Shown here one piece after another: positions 1-9,890 of a stretch of DNA of 64,000 nt (position 1 is its first letter; each line of letters opens with the position of its first letter). The notes beneath the pieces are model-generated. The model saw nothing but the letters and a program-made list of their open reading frames with translations. It had not been told where the DNA came from and did not search any database. The stretch is taken from positions 381 through 64,380 of the forward strand of contig NZ_SOHH01000095.1 of NCBI RefSeq assembly GCF_004403515.1, read 5' to 3'. The DNA is from Cryobacterium fucosi (GTDB lineage: Bacteria; Actinomycetota; Actinomycetes; Actinomycetales; Microbacteriaceae). The translations under genes were made by a program, and so were the position numbers.

Positions 1-50
1 ACCAGGCTGACCGGTGGATCGAGGCTAAAGCCCAGCCCTCTTCCTCCCGG

Positions 51-107
51 CGAGAGTGCAAAATCGGCCCCTTCACGCGAACTGAAGGGGCCGATTCTGC
101 ACTCTCG
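51..107. terminator. Long hairpin downstream of glgB
   Basis: Two 24-nt arms (51-74 and 84-107) pair with one mismatch around a 9-nt loop, and G50/C108 can extend the stem. It ends 10 bp from the glgB stop codon, where a terminator would lie. There is no T-tract on either side, so if it terminates it is of the U-less kind reported in actinobacteria. Bases 1-50 show no gene that I can support. Confidence 0.6.
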
Positions 108-117
108 CGGACGTGGG

Positions 118-2454
118 TCAGCGGCGCAGGCGCAACCAGAGGCCGGCGAGCGGCGGCAGGGTGAGGGTTGCGGATGCCGGCCGGCCGGCCCAGGGCTCGG
201 CCAGAGCCTGCACGGCACCGAGGTTTCCCACGCCGGAGCCGCCGAAGGTCTCCGCGTCCGTGTTGACGATCTCGTCCCACACACCGGCGAACGGGAGTCC
301 GACCCGGTAGCCGGTGTGCGGCTGCCCGGAGAAGTTGAACAGGCACGCGACGGGGTTGCCGTCGTTGTCCCAGCGCAGGAACGAGATCACGTTCTGGGCG
401 GCGGCACCGCCGTCGAGCAGCTCGAACCCGCCCGGGTCGTTGTCGCGCGCCCACAGGCTCGGATTGTCCCGGTAGGTGCGGTTGAGCGCGCCGACGAGGT
501 TGAAGAGCCCGCGGTGGGCCGGCTGGTCCAGCATCCACCAGTCGAGGCCTCGTGACTCGCTCCACTCCGACCGCTGGCCGAATTCCTGGCCCATGAAGAG
601 GAGCTGCTTGCCCGGGTGCGCCCACATGAACGACAGGTAGGCGCGCACATTCGCGAGTTGCTGCCACGAGTCGCCCGGCATCTTCGCGACGAGGGAACCC
701 TTGCCGTGCACGACCTCGTCGTGGCTGATCGGCAGCAGGAAGTTCTCGCTGAAGGCGTAGACGAAGGAGAAGGTCATCTCGTTGTGGTGGTACGAGCGGT
801 ACATCGGGTCAACCTGCATGTACTCCAGGGAGTCGTGCATCCAGCCCATGTTCCATTTGAATCCGAAGCCGAGCCCGCCGCCGGAGGTCGGCGCGGTCAC
901 CCCGCCCCAGTTCGTCGACTCTTCGGCGATCATCACCGTGCCGGGGTTGCGCTTGTAGGCCGTGGCGGTGATCTCCTGGAGCAGGCTGATCGCCTCGAGG
1001 TTCTCGTTTCCGCCGTAGATGTTCGGCTCCCACTGGCCGTCCTCGCGGGAGTAGTCGAGGTAGAGCATGGAGGCGACCGCGTCGACCCGCAGGCCGTCGA
1101 TGTGGAATTCCTCCAGCCAGTAGAGCGCGTTCGCGACGAGGAAGTTGCGCACCTGCTTCTGGCCGAAGTCGAAGACGTAGGTGCCCCAGTCCAGCTGCTC
1201 GCCGCGGCGCGGGTCGGGGTGTTCGTAGAGGGCCTGGCCGTCGAACCGGGCCAGGGCGAAGTCGTCCTTCGGGAAATGCCCGGGGACCCAGTCCATGATC
1301 ACTCCGATCCCGGCCTGGTGCAGCCGGTCGATCAGGTAGCGCAGGTCGTCGGGGTGGCCGAACCGGCTGGTCGGCGCGTAATACCCGGTGACCTGGTAGC
1401 CCCAGGAGCCGCCGAACGGATGCTCGGACAACGGCATGAACTCGACGTGCGTGTAGGCGAGCTCCTCGAGGTAGGAAATGAGTTCGTCCGCGAGGTCGCG
1501 GTAGCCGAGCCCGGGCCGCCACGACCCGACGTGCATCTCGTAGATGCTCATCGGGCGGTCGTGCTGGTCGGTCGCCCCGCGCGCGGTCAGCCAGGCGGCA
1601 TCCGCCCACTCGTACCGGGTCTCGCCGATGACCGACGCCGTCTTCGGCGGTATCTCCGTGTACCGGGCCATCGGGTCGGCCTTGCGCACCCAGTCGCCCG
1701 ACTGGGCGAGCAGCTCGAACTTGTAGTTGGAGCCGGCGGTGAGTCCGGGCACGAACAGCTCCCAGACGCCGGTGCTGCCCATGTTGCGCATGGAGTGCAG
1801 CACGCCGCTCCAGCCGTTGAAGTCGCCGATCACCCGCACCGCTCGCGCGTGCGGAGCCCAGACCGAGAAGGACGTCCCGGTCGTTGTGCCCATCGCGCCG
1901 GCTTGCGGCCGGTAGTGCGCGCCGAGCACGTCCCACAGGCGTTCGTGGCGGCCCTCGCCGATCAGGTGCAGGTCGAGTTCACCCAGGGTGGGCAGGAACC
2001 GGTACGGGTCGTCGACCACCCAGGTCGGGGCGTCGCTGTAGCGCGCCTCCAGGGTGTAGTCGTGCAGGCCCAGCGTGCTCACGCCCTGCCAGATCCCGTG
2101 ACCGAGGTGCGCCAATTCGATGTGCGCGCCGGTGGACAGGATGGCGAAGACCTCTGTGGCGAGCGGCCGCAGGGCACGGATGACCGTGAGCGGGTCGCTG
2201 ATCGTTTGAGGACCGTTGCCCGACTGGCTCAGCAGGTGCTGGCCGAGGATCTCGTGCGGGTTGTAGTAGCGTCCTTCCGCGACCGCCTCGAGGATCTGGG
2301 CGGGGATGACGGGCAGCGCCGGCGAGACATCCTTCGCCGTTGCCGCGTTTGCCACGGCTGGGGCCTTCGTCACGGCTGGGGCCTTCGTCACGGCTGGGGC
2401 CTTCGCCCCTGCTGCGTCCTTCGGAACGGATGGATCCTGGTGGCCGTGCTTCAT
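118..2454 (-). CDS. glgB: 1,4-alpha-glucan branching enzyme GlgB
   Basis: A 778-aa GH13 enzyme that cuts alpha-1,4 glucan and rejoins the piece as an alpha-1,6 branch, acting in the cytoplasm. The first ~45 residues are a low-complexity Lys/Ala/Pro stretch. A family N-terminal module and CBM48 follow, then the (beta/alpha)8 barrel. The nucleophile lies in [12 protein letters not shown] (Asp458), the acid/base Glu in IAEESTNW, and the transition-state Asp in SHDEVVHGK. The ATG at 2454 overlaps the glgE stop by 4 nt (ATGA), which fixes the start although the frame stays open further upstream. Together with GlgE and GlgP this is the actinobacterial alpha-glucan set. Confidence 0.96.
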   Translation of the reverse strand: MKHGHQDPSVPKDAAGAKAPAVTKAPAVTKAPAVANAATAKDVSPALPVIPAQILEAVAEGRYYNPHEILGQHLLSQSGNGPQTISDPLTVIRALRPLATEVFAILSTGAHIELAHLGHGIWQGVSTLGLHDYTLEARYSDAPTWVVDDPYRFLPTLGELDLHLIGEGRHERLWDVLGAHYRPQAGAMGTTTGTSFSVWAPHARAVRVIGDFNGWSGVLHSMRNMGSTGVWELFVPGLTAGSNYKFELLAQSGDWVRKADPMARYTEIPPKTASVIGETRYEWADAAWLTARGATDQHDRPMSIYEMHVGSWRPGLGYRDLADELISYLEELAYTHVEFMPLSEHPFGGSWGYQVTGYYAPTSRFGHPDDLRYLIDRLHQAGIGVIMDWVPGHFPKDDFALARFDGQALYEHPDPRRGEQLDWGTYVFDFGQKQVRNFLVANALYWLEEFHIDGLRVDAVASMLYLDYSREDGQWEPNIYGGNENLEAISLLQEITATAYKRNPGTVMIAEESTNWGGVTAPTSGGGLGFGFKWNMGWMHDSLEYMQVDPMYRSYHHNEMTFSFVYAFSENFLLPISHDEVVHGKGSLVAKMPGDSWQQLANVRAYLSFMWAHPGKQLLFMGQEFGQRSEWSESRGLDWWMLDQPAHRGLFNLVGALNRTYRDNPSLWARDNDPGGFELLDGGAAAQNVISFLRWDNDGNPVACLFNFSGQPHTGYRVGLPFAGVWDEIVNTDAETFGGSGVGNLGAVQALAEPWAGRPASATLTLPPLAGLWLRLRR
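2351..2408 (-). repeat. 18-bp tandem repeat in the 5' end of glgB
   Basis: Nearly three copies of an 18-bp unit encode repeated KAPAVT in the N-terminal tail of GlgB, outside the catalytic domain. The unit is a multiple of three, so copy-number change would keep the frame. The tail is probably a flexible linker. Confidence 0.75.
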
Positions 2455-4559
2455 GTGACTGGTCCCTTCACGTGCAGGATGTGCACCGGTTCGGTGAATG
2501 CGTCGAGGCGCACGAAGTTGTCGGCGGTCCAGGTCCACCTGGCCCCGGTGATCAGGTCCTCGACCTCGAACGACGCGCCCTCTGCAATGCCGAAGCGGGT
2601 GACGTCGAGGTGCACGACGGTCTGCCGCACCGAGTGCGGGTCGACGTTCGCGACGATGACCAGCGCGTCGGGCTCGCCCGTGCCGGTGAACGGCGCGTCG
2701 AGGAACTTGCTGTAGACCAGCATCGCCTCGTCTTCGCTGGTGTGGACGTCGAGGTTGCGCAGCTGGCCGAGGGCCGGGTGCTCGGCCCGGATCCGGTTGA
2801 GCAGGGTGAGGTACGGCGCCAGTGAGGCGCCGCTCTTCTCCGCCTCCGCGAAGTCGCGGGGGCGGTACTCGTACTTCTCGTTGTCGATGTTCTCTTCCGC
2901 GCCGGGTCGCGCCACGGACTCGTAGAGTTCGAATCCGCTGTACAGGCCCCAGGTCGGCGCGGCGGTGGCGGCCAGGGCGGCGCGGATCTTGAACGCGGCC
3001 GGGCCGCCGAACTGGAGGTACTCGGAGAGGATGTCGGGGGTGTTCACGAACAGGTTGGGGCGCACGAAGTCGGCCGTCTGATGGGCGAGACCGTCGAAGA
3101 ACTCCTCGAGCTCCTCCTTCGTGTTCCGCCAGGTGAAGTAGGTGTACGACTGCTGGAAACCGACCTTCCCCAGTCCCTGCAGCAGCGCCGGGCGGGTGAA
3201 CGCCTCGGCCAGGAAGAACACGTCGGGCGCCTCCTCGGCGACCGCGGCGATCAGCCACTCCCAGAAGTCGAGCGGCTTGGTGTGCGGGTTGTCGACGCGG
3301 AAGATCTTCACCCCGGCGGCGATCCAGTGCCGCACGATCCTCAGCACCTCGGCGCGGATGCCGGCCGGGTCGTTGTCGAAATTGATCGGGTAGATGTCCT
3401 GGTACTTCTTCGGCGGGTTCTCCGCGTAGGCGATAGAACCGTCAGGCAGAGTGGTGAACCACTCCGGATGCTCCGTCACCCACGGGTGGTCGGGGGAGGC
3501 CTGGAGCGCCAGGTCGATCGCGATCTCCACGCCGCTCTCCTTCGCCGCGTCGAGGAAGAAGCCGAAGTCCGCCAGGGTGCCCAGGTCAGGGTGGATGGCG
3601 TCATGTCCGCCCTCGGCGGAGCCGATCGCCCAGGGAGATCCTGGGTCGTCCGGGCCGGCATGGAGGGTGTTGTTCGGCCCCTTGCGGTAGGCGCGGCCGA
3701 TCGGGTGGATGGGCGGCAGGTAGACCACGTCGAACCCCATGGCGGCCACCGCCGGCAGACGCTTCGCGGCCGTGCGGAAGGTGCCGCTCTGCCAGGAACC
3801 GTCTTCGCGGCGCACGGCCCCCTCCGAGCGGGGGAAGAACTCGTACCAGGAGCCGACGCCGGCGCGGGTGCGTTCGACCAGGATCGTGCGCGGCTCCGAG
3901 ACCGACTCGAGGCCGGTGATCGGTCGCACGGCGACGGCCGCGAGCAGCTTGGGGTCAGACAGGACGGTGAAGCGTGAATCGACGGATGCGGTGACGTCGC
4001 CCAGGGTCTTCGCCGCCGTCGTGAACAGGCGCCGCTCGGCCACCGGCCGGCCCGTGTCGGTGCCCGCGGTCGCGAGCATCTCCGCCCCGATCAGGAACAT
4101 GAGCTCGACGTCGATCCCCGCGGGGATCTTCACCGACGCGTTGTGGTGCCAGGTCGCCCACTCGTCGGCATAGGCGCGGACGCGGTACTGCCACCGGCCC
4201 TGGCTGCCGAGGAGGACCTCGGTTTCCCAACGGTCGGTTCCCGGTGCGCCTGGGCTCATCGGGTGCCGGGTCAGCGTGCCGTCCGGGCTGGTCAGCAACA
4301 GCATGGCGCCGATCAGGTCGTGGCCCTCCCGGAACGCCGTCGCGCCGAAAGGCACGACCTCGCCCGCGAACGCCTTGACGGGCCAGAGGTTGTCCGGCAG
4401 TTGCGGGGAGAGGTCCAGGATCGGGATGCGCCCGATCCGCGTCATCGCAGGCGTCGCCCCCACCCCCTGCCGTGCCGCCGTGGTGCTGGTCTTCGGGATG
4501 GTCAGGGTCGCACCGGAGGATTCAGGAGCCGCGCCTGCGCGTTTTACTGTCTTAGCCAC
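2451..4559 (-). CDS. glgE: alpha-1,4-glucan:maltose-1-phosphate maltosyltransferase GlgE
   Basis: A 702-aa GH13_3 enzyme that transfers maltosyl units from maltose-1-phosphate to alpha-glucan, the polymerising step of the GlgE pathway. The nucleophile is Asp423 in [10 protein letters not shown] and the acid/base is Glu452 in FLAEAFTRP. Their 29-residue spacing equals that of the characterised Streptomyces enzyme as I recall it (D394/E423). I chose GTG at 4559 because a TACGGT -10 box lies exactly 6 nt upstream, giving a leaderless message. An ATG at 4445 (38 residues later) is an alternative. TreS and Pep2/Mak, which make maltose-1-phosphate, are not in this window. Confidence 0.95.
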   Translation of the reverse strand: MAKTVKRAGAAPESSGATLTIPKTSTTAARQGVGATPAMTRIGRIPILDLSPQLPDNLWPVKAFAGEVVPFGATAFREGHDLIGAMLLLTSPDGTLTRHPMSPGAPGTDRWETEVLLGSQGRWQYRVRAYADEWATWHHNASVKIPAGIDVELMFLIGAEMLATAGTDTGRPVAERRLFTTAAKTLGDVTASVDSRFTVLSDPKLLAAVAVRPITGLESVSEPRTILVERTRAGVGSWYEFFPRSEGAVRREDGSWQSGTFRTAAKRLPAVAAMGFDVVYLPPIHPIGRAYRKGPNNTLHAGPDDPGSPWAIGSAEGGHDAIHPDLGTLADFGFFLDAAKESGVEIAIDLALQASPDHPWVTEHPEWFTTLPDGSIAYAENPPKKYQDIYPINFDNDPAGIRAEVLRIVRHWIAAGVKIFRVDNPHTKPLDFWEWLIAAVAEEAPDVFFLAEAFTRPALLQGLGKVGFQQSYTYFTWRNTKEELEEFFDGLAHQTADFVRPNLFVNTPDILSEYLQFGGPAAFKIRAALAATAAPTWGLYSGFELYESVARPGAEENIDNEKYEYRPRDFAEAEKSGASLAPYLTLLNRIRAEHPALGQLRNLDVHTSEDEAMLVYSKFLDAPFTGTGEPDALVIVANVDPHSVRQTVVHLDVTRFGIAEGASFEVEDLITGARWTWTADNFVRLDAFTEPVHILHVKGPVT

Positions 4560-4571
4560 GTATTGACCGTA
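4557..4571 (-). promoter_or_regulatory. Leaderless promoter of glgE
   Basis: On the minus strand a TACGGT -10 box (plus-strand 4566-4571) is followed by 6 nt and then the GTG codon at 4559. This spacing puts the transcription start on the G of the start codon. No Shine-Dalgarno sequence precedes it. Confidence 0.6.
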
Positions 4572-4601
4572 GCGCGAAATGTCGGCCCGGTGCGGTCCGC
4601 A

Positions 4602-4640
4602 TTGACGCAATGGGCACATCCCGGCCCTAGGCTTAGGTGC
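4602..4640 (+). promoter_or_regulatory. Leaderless promoter of glgP
   Basis: TTGACG at 4602-4607 is a -35 candidate and TAGGCT at 4628-4633 a -10 box, with the glgP GTG 7 nt downstream at 4641. The 20-nt spacer is long. It lies back to back with the glgE promoter in an 81-bp gap, so opposed transcription units for polymer synthesis and phosphorolysis share this region. Confidence 0.6.
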
Positions 4641-7226
4641 GTGAAGGCGATCCGCAAATTTACCGTCCGTACCGTCCTGCCCGAGTCGCTTGCAGCGCTC
4701 GATGAGCTGGCGGGCAACCTGCGCTGGTCCTGGCATCAGCCGACCCGCCAGCTGTTCGAGCACATAGCCCCCGAGCTGTGGCGTGAGGTCGGCGCCGACC
4801 CGGTGGCGCTGCTCGGGTCCGTCGATCCGGCCAGGCTCGAGACGCTCTCCCGCGACCACGACTACGTGTCCTGGGTGAACTCCATCTGCGGCGACCTCAG
4901 GGACTACCTCGAGCAGCCGCGCTGGTACCAGGGCCTCGAGGGCGAGAAGCCCGAGTCGATCGCGTATTTCTCCCCGGAGTTCGGTATCGCCGCCGCGTTG
5001 CCGCAGTACTCGGGCGGGTTGGGCATCTTGGCCGGAGACCACCTGAAGAGCGCCTCCGACCTCGGCGTGCCGTTGGTCGGCGTCGGCCTGTTCTACCGGG
5101 CGGGCTATTTCAGCCAGGCGATCTCGCCCGACGGCTGGCAGATGGAAAGCTACCCGCTCCTCGACCCCGACGGGTTGCCGCTGTCGGTGCTGCGCCGGGC
5201 CGACGGCTCGGCAGTGCAGGTGTCGCTCGCCCTGCCGGACAACCGCACGCTGCACGCCCGGGTCTGGCAGGCCATGGTCGGCCGGATCCGCCTGCTCATG
5301 CTCGACACCGACATCCCGGAGAACGCGGACGACCTGAGGCTGGTCACCGACCGTCTCTACGGCGGCGGCGGCGAACACCGCCTGCTGCAGGAACTGCTCC
5401 TCGGAATCGGCGGCGCGCGCGCCGTCAAGCTGTGGAGCAACCTCAACGGGCGCCCGGACCCCGAGGTGTTCCACACCAACGAGGGCCACGCCGGATTCCT
5501 CGGCCTGGAGCGCATCTCCAGCCTGATCGGCGAGGGCCTGAGCTTCTCCGAGGCTCTGCAGGTCGCCCGTGCCGGAACGGTCTTCACCACCCACACGCCC
5601 GTCGCGGCCGGCATCGACCGGTTCGATCGGAGCCTGGTGCGGCGCTACTTCGAGACCGACCTGCTGCCCGGCGTGGCGGTCGACGACCTCCTCGCCCTGG
5701 GCGCCGAGAACTACCAGGACGGGTCGCCCGACGTCTTCAACATGGCGCTGATGGGCCTCCGCCTCGGGCAGCGCGCCAACGGCGTGTCCAAGCTGCACGG
5801 CGAGGTCAGCCGGCGGATGTTCAAGGGACTCTGGCCGGGCTTCGACGCGGAAGACGTGCCGATCGCCTCGATCACCAACGGCGTGCACGCGCCGACGTGG
5901 ACCGACCCCGCGCTCCTCGCGCTCGCCCAGCACCGCCTCGGCACCAGCGACACCTCCGAGGCCGACTGGGCGTCAGACGCCGTGTCAGACGACGACCTCT
6001 GGCAGGTGCGCGGCCAGATGCGCCTCCAGTTCGTCGAGGATGCGCGCCGGCGGATTGCGACCGCCTGGCTCGCACAGAACCCGGGAGGGATCGTGCCGTC
6101 CTGGACCCAGAACGTCTTCGACCCGAGCGTGCTCACCATCGGCTTCGCCCGCCGGGTCCCGACCTACAAACGGCTCACCCTGATGCTGCACGACCCCGAA
6201 CGGCTCCGTGCGCTGCTGCTGCACCCCGAGCACCCGATCCAGATCGTGATCGCCGGAAAGTCCCACCCCGCGGACGAAGAAGGCAAGCGCCTGATCCAGA
6301 AGGTCGTACAGTTCGCGGCCGATCCTGAACTGCGCACCAGGATCGCGTTCCTCCCTGACTACAACATCGGCATGGCCCAGTTGATGTACCCGGGCACCGA
6401 CGTCTGGCTCAACAACCCGCTGCGGCCCCTCGAAGCCTGCGGCACGTCCGGGATGAAGGCGGCCCTGAACGGCGCGCTCAACCTCTCGATCCTCGACGGT
6501 TGGTGGCCGGAATACTACGACGGCAAGAACGGCTGGGCGATCCCGTCCGCGGACGCCGCCGGCGATTCCGCCGAACGCGACCGGATAGAGGCAGACGCGC
6601 TCTACGAGCTGATCGAGCACCACGTCGCCCCCCGGTTCTACGACCGCAACGCCGACGGCGTGCCCGAACGGTGGGTGTCGTCGATCCGGCACACCCTCGC
6701 CGGGCTGTCCCCCGAGCTGAACGCGGGCCGGATGGTGCGGGAGTACGTTCAGAAGCTCTACCGCCCGGCCGGCCAGGCCGAGGCCAGGCTCTCCGCCGAC
6801 AACTACCGTGCCGCGCGCGAGCTGGCTGTCTGGAAGGGCCGGATCGTCGCGGCCTGGCCTGGGGTGGCCGTGGCCCACGTCGAATCGGGCGGCGTCGCGA
6901 CCGTGCCGCAGGTCGGCGACGAGCTGCACCTGCGCGCCCACGTGCAACTGAACGGCCTGGAGCCGGGCGACGTGACCGTGGAGGTCGTCTACGGGAAGAG
7001 CCTGGGCAACGACGAGCTGAGCGACGTCAGCACCCTGGCCCTCGATGCCGCGATCGATCCGGACCAGGAGACGACAGGCAGTCCGGCCCCCGGCAGCGCG
7101 ACCCTGTTCACCGGCATGGTCCAGCTCGACCGCGGCGGCGCGTTCGGCTACACCGTGCGGGTCGTGCCCCGCAACGATCTGCTGATCAGCCCGGCGGAGA
7201 TGGGTCTGATCGCCGTCGCCGGCTGA
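4641..7226 (+). CDS. glgP: alpha-glucan phosphorylase GlgP (DUF3417 type)
   Basis: An 861-aa PLP enzyme releasing glucose-1-phosphate from glycogen or maltodextrin. It starts with the DUF3417 region (about residues 1-115) typical of the shorter bacterial/archaeal phosphorylases, and the catalytic Rossmann domains follow. The PLP lysine is Lys606 in EACGTSGMKAALNGALN. The GTG start at 4641 is supported by the leaderless -10 box just upstream. A GCCGGC-TGA-GCCGGC hairpin embraces the stop codon, between this gene and convergent ybaK. Confidence 0.95.
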   Translation: MKAIRKFTVRTVLPESLAALDELAGNLRWSWHQPTRQLFEHIAPELWREVGADPVALLGSVDPARLETLSRDHDYVSWVNSICGDLRDYLEQPRWYQGLEGEKPESIAYFSPEFGIAAALPQYSGGLGILAGDHLKSASDLGVPLVGVGLFYRAGYFSQAISPDGWQMESYPLLDPDGLPLSVLRRADGSAVQVSLALPDNRTLHARVWQAMVGRIRLLMLDTDIPENADDLRLVTDRLYGGGGEHRLLQELLLGIGGARAVKLWSNLNGRPDPEVFHTNEGHAGFLGLERISSLIGEGLSFSEALQVARAGTVFTTHTPVAAGIDRFDRSLVRRYFETDLLPGVAVDDLLALGAENYQDGSPDVFNMALMGLRLGQRANGVSKLHGEVSRRMFKGLWPGFDAEDVPIASITNGVHAPTWTDPALLALAQHRLGTSDTSEADWASDAVSDDDLWQVRGQMRLQFVEDARRRIATAWLAQNPGGIVPSWTQNVFDPSVLTIGFARRVPTYKRLTLMLHDPERLRALLLHPEHPIQIVIAGKSHPADEEGKRLIQKVVQFAADPELRTRIAFLPDYNIGMAQLMYPGTDVWLNNPLRPLEACGTSGMKAALNGALNLSILDGWWPEYYDGKNGWAIPSADAAGDSAERDRIEADALYELIEHHVAPRFYDRNADGVPERWVSSIRHTLAGLSPELNAGRMVREYVQKLYRPAGQAEARLSADNYRAARELAVWKGRIVAAWPGVAVAHVESGGVATVPQVGDELHLRAHVQLNGLEPGDVTVEVVYGKSLGNDELSDVSTLALDAAIDPDQETTGSPAPGSATLFTGMVQLDRGGAFGYTVRVVPRNDLLISPAEMGLIAVAG

Positions 7227-7248
7227 GCCGGCGGGGGGAGACCGGCGT

Positions 7249-7743
7249 TCAACCGCGGGAGATCGCCGCGAACACGGCGTCGGTCACCCGGGCAAGGTCG
7301 GCCGGGGCGAGTTCGATGTCGAAACCGCGGCGACCGCCCGAGACGAAGACGGTGTCGAAGAGCTGGGCGTCCTCGTCGATGACCGTCGGCAACGATGTCT
7401 TCTGTCCGATCGGGCTGATCCCGCCGACGACGTAGCCGGTCTTGCGTTCCGCGGTCCTCGGATCGGCCATGACGGCCCTCTTCGCGCGGACGGATGCGGC
7501 CAGCGCCTTCAGGTCGAGCTGGCCGGTGACCGGCACGATGCCGACGATGAGGGCGCCGTCCGCCTCGGCGAGGAGGGTCTTGAACACCCGGGCCGGGTCG
7601 AGGCCGAGCTTCTCCGCGGCTTCGAGTCCGAAGTTCGTCGCGTGGGCGTCGTGGTCGTACAGGTGCGGGGTGAAGGAGATTCCGGCCTTCTCCAAGGCGA
7701 GCGTGGCGGGGGTTCCCGCACCGTGTTCCGCCCGCTTGCCCAT
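7249..7743 (-). CDS. ybaK: Cys-tRNA(Pro) deacylase, YbaK/EbsC family
   Basis: A 164-aa single-domain protein of the YbaK/ProX editing family, which hydrolyses mischarged Cys-tRNA(Pro). The family signature is seen in FKTLLAEADG, a KALAASVRAKRAVMADP segment and GYVVGGISPIGQK. It lies 23 bp downstream of glgX on the same strand and may be co-transcribed, with no obvious metabolic link. The start is the ATG at 7743. Confidence 0.9.
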   Translation of the reverse strand: MGKRAEHGAGTPATLALEKAGISFTPHLYDHDAHATNFGLEAAEKLGLDPARVFKTLLAEADGALIVGIVPVTGQLDLKALAASVRAKRAVMADPRTAERKTGYVVGGISPIGQKTSLPTVIDEDAQLFDTVFVSGGRRGFDIELAPADLARVTDAVFAAISRG

Positions 7744-7766
7744 GCCCCTGTTTCCCGGAACGGAGG

Positions 7767-9809
7767 TTAGTGGGCCCGGAAGAGCTGCATTGACGCGCCC
7801 GGGACGAGCAGCCGGGTGCCAGGGAGATGTTCGATCACGGCATCGGTGATGTCGTCGTGGCTCGAGTCCCAGAGCAGCGTGTACGAGCCCACTCCCGTGT
7901 GCTTCGGCAGCGTCACCGTGACATCCGCTTCCCGGCCCTGCACGATCAACAGGATCCGGTTGAATTCCTCGTGCTCCGGGGTGCTCGCCGCGAGGTACTG
8001 CAGCGTGCGCTCATTCGACGAATGCCAGTCCTCCTCGGACATCGAATCGCCCAGCGCGTTGTACCAGTCCATTTCGCTGGCGCTCAGGGTTGTTTCCCCC
8101 GGGCGACCGAATCGCACCGGCCGGAGGGCCGGGTTCTCCCGGCGCAGTTCGAGCAGGCGCCGACTGACCCGGTGCAGGTCGACCTGCCAGTCGTCCAGGT
8201 CCCAATTCAGCCAGGTGAGTTCGCTGTCGTGGCAGTAGGCGTTGTTGTTGCCGCGCTGGCTGCGCCCGAATTCATCGCCGGCCGTGATCATCGGCACGCC
8301 GGCCGAGAGGAGGAGCGTGGCCAGCAGGTTGCGCATGGCCTTCCGGCGGGTGGTGAGGATGGTCGTGTTCCGGGTGGGACCCTCGATGCCGTGGTTGAAC
8401 GAGTTGTTGCCGTCGGTGCCGTCCCGGTTCGACTCGCCGTTGCCGACGTTGTGCTTGACGTTGTAGGCGGTGAGGTCTGCCATCGTGAAACCGTCGTGGG
8501 CGGTGATGAAGTTCAACGAGGCGAGCGGCCCGCGCTCCTCCGAGAACGTGTTGGAGGACCCCGCGAGGCGGGCCGCGAATCGTCCGATGCCGCTGCCCGC
8601 GTGACCGTCGCGCGCCGCGGCGAGGTCAGTCAGCCAGAACGAGCGCATCCGGTCCCGGTAGCGGTCGTTCCATTCCGTCCAGCCGTCGACGAAGTTGCCG
8701 GTCTGCCAGCCGCCCTGCCCGATGTCCCACGGTTCGGCGATGAGCTTCACGTCGGCCAGGTCGGGGTCGGTCCGGATCGCCGTGAGGAGTGGGTGGTCCC
8801 GTTGGTACTCGACGTTGCCGTCACGGCCGAGGGTCGCGGCCAGGTCGAAACGGAATCCGTCGATCTGCACGTCGTTCGCCCAGTAGCGCAGCGAGTCGAG
8901 CACGAGACGGTGCGGCACCTCGTGCGACACGTTGAGGGTGTTGCCGCATCCGGTGACATCGATGTACGCGCCGGCGTCGTTCTGCCGGTAGTAGGTTGCA
9001 TTGTCGATGCCGCGCAGGCTGCTGACCGGGCCGTTCGGGCCTTCCTCAGCGGTGTGGTTGTAGACCACGTCGAGAATGACCTCGAGGCCGGCCTCGTGCA
9101 GCAGCTTGACCATGCCCTTGAATTCCCGGAGCACGGCCTCCGGGCCGGCGGATTGGGAGTCCGTGGTGGCGTAGTCGGCGTGCGGCGAGAAGAAATTAAA
9201 GGTGTTGTAACCCCAGTAGTTGGTCAGGCCCTGCTTGATCAGGCGCTGTTCGGAGACGAATGCGTGCACCGGGAGCAGTTCGACCGAAGTGACGCCGAGG
9301 TTCTTCAGGTAGCCGATGGTCGACTCGTGGGCGAGGCCGGCGTAGGTCCCGCGCAGGTTGGCCGGGACCGCCGGATTGAGCCTGCTCAGCCCGCGCACGT
9401 GGGCCTCGTAGACGACCGTGTGGTCGAGCGAGGTCTTCGGTTTGACCGACCCGGCCCAGTCGAAGCCGCCGTCCACGACGGATGACTGCCACTGGTCGGG
9501 GCCGACCCGCACGAGGCCCCGGGAATACGGTTCGATCAGCATTTTCTCCGGGTGGAAGGAGTTCTTCGCCGAGGCAGGACCGGAGACCCGGATGCCGTAC
9601 CGACGGCCGGGGGAGAGGGTGCGGGATCGCCCGAACCACACATCGTTGGCGTCCCTGGTCATGGGGACGGTCTTGATGATCCAGTTGGGATCGGTCTGGT
9701 CGAAAATGCACAGTTCCATGGAATCGGCGTTCTTCGACCACACGCGCAGCTCGCCGCCGTTGCCCCCCAGCCGGACGCCGAGGTTGCGCAGGGGATCACC
9801 GGAAGTCAT
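7767..9809 (-). CDS. glgX: Glycogen debranching enzyme GlgX
   Basis: A 680-aa GH13_11 isoamylase-type debrancher that hydrolyses alpha-1,6 branches left by phosphorylase. After an N-terminal CBM48 the catalytic motifs are visible: DGFRFDLAATLGRD (nucleophile), LIAEPWDIGQGGWQ (acid/base) and TAHDGFT. The ATG at 9809 is chosen over a GTG 42 nt upstream because a TACTCT -10 box sits 7 nt before it. It completes the set for building and dismantling branched alpha-glucan with glgB, glgE and glgP. Confidence 0.95.
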   Translation of the reverse strand: MTSGDPLRNLGVRLGGNGGELRVWSKNADSMELCIFDQTDPNWIIKTVPMTRDANDVWFGRSRTLSPGRRYGIRVSGPASAKNSFHPEKMLIEPYSRGLVRVGPDQWQSSVVDGGFDWAGSVKPKTSLDHTVVYEAHVRGLSRLNPAVPANLRGTYAGLAHESTIGYLKNLGVTSVELLPVHAFVSEQRLIKQGLTNYWGYNTFNFFSPHADYATTDSQSAGPEAVLREFKGMVKLLHEAGLEVILDVVYNHTAEEGPNGPVSSLRGIDNATYYRQNDAGAYIDVTGCGNTLNVSHEVPHRLVLDSLRYWANDVQIDGFRFDLAATLGRDGNVEYQRDHPLLTAIRTDPDLADVKLIAEPWDIGQGGWQTGNFVDGWTEWNDRYRDRMRSFWLTDLAAARDGHAGSGIGRFAARLAGSSNTFSEERGPLASLNFITAHDGFTMADLTAYNVKHNVGNGESNRDGTDGNNSFNHGIEGPTRNTTILTTRRKAMRNLLATLLLSAGVPMITAGDEFGRSQRGNNNAYCHDSELTWLNWDLDDWQVDLHRVSRRLLELRRENPALRPVRFGRPGETTLSASEMDWYNALGDSMSEEDWHSSNERTLQYLAASTPEHEEFNRILLIVQGREADVTVTLPKHTGVGSYTLLWDSSHDDITDAVIEHLPGTRLLVPGASMQLFRAH

Positions 9810-9816
9810 GGGTTCT

Positions 9817-9822
9817 AGAGTA
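9817..9822 (-). promoter_or_regulatory. -10 box of glgX
   Basis: TACTCT on the minus strand, 7 nt before the ATG at 9809, with no Shine-Dalgarno sequence. This is the same leaderless layout as glgE, mnmA and moaE. Confidence 0.5.
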
Positions 9823-9890
9823 ATGAGTACAGACGGTCGGTTTGACCACAATCAGACCTGCCCATGCCCGAAAACCTGCGGAGGATCCCC

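Noticed and set aside
2455-3258. Upstream extension of the glgB frame into glgE
   Set aside because: The extension is arginine-rich antisense-type sequence; the ATGA overlap at 2451-2454 gives the natural start.
4560-5933. Upstream extension of the glgE frame by 458 codons
   Set aside because: It would run antisense through glgP; the protein-like sequence and a leaderless promoter begin at 4559.
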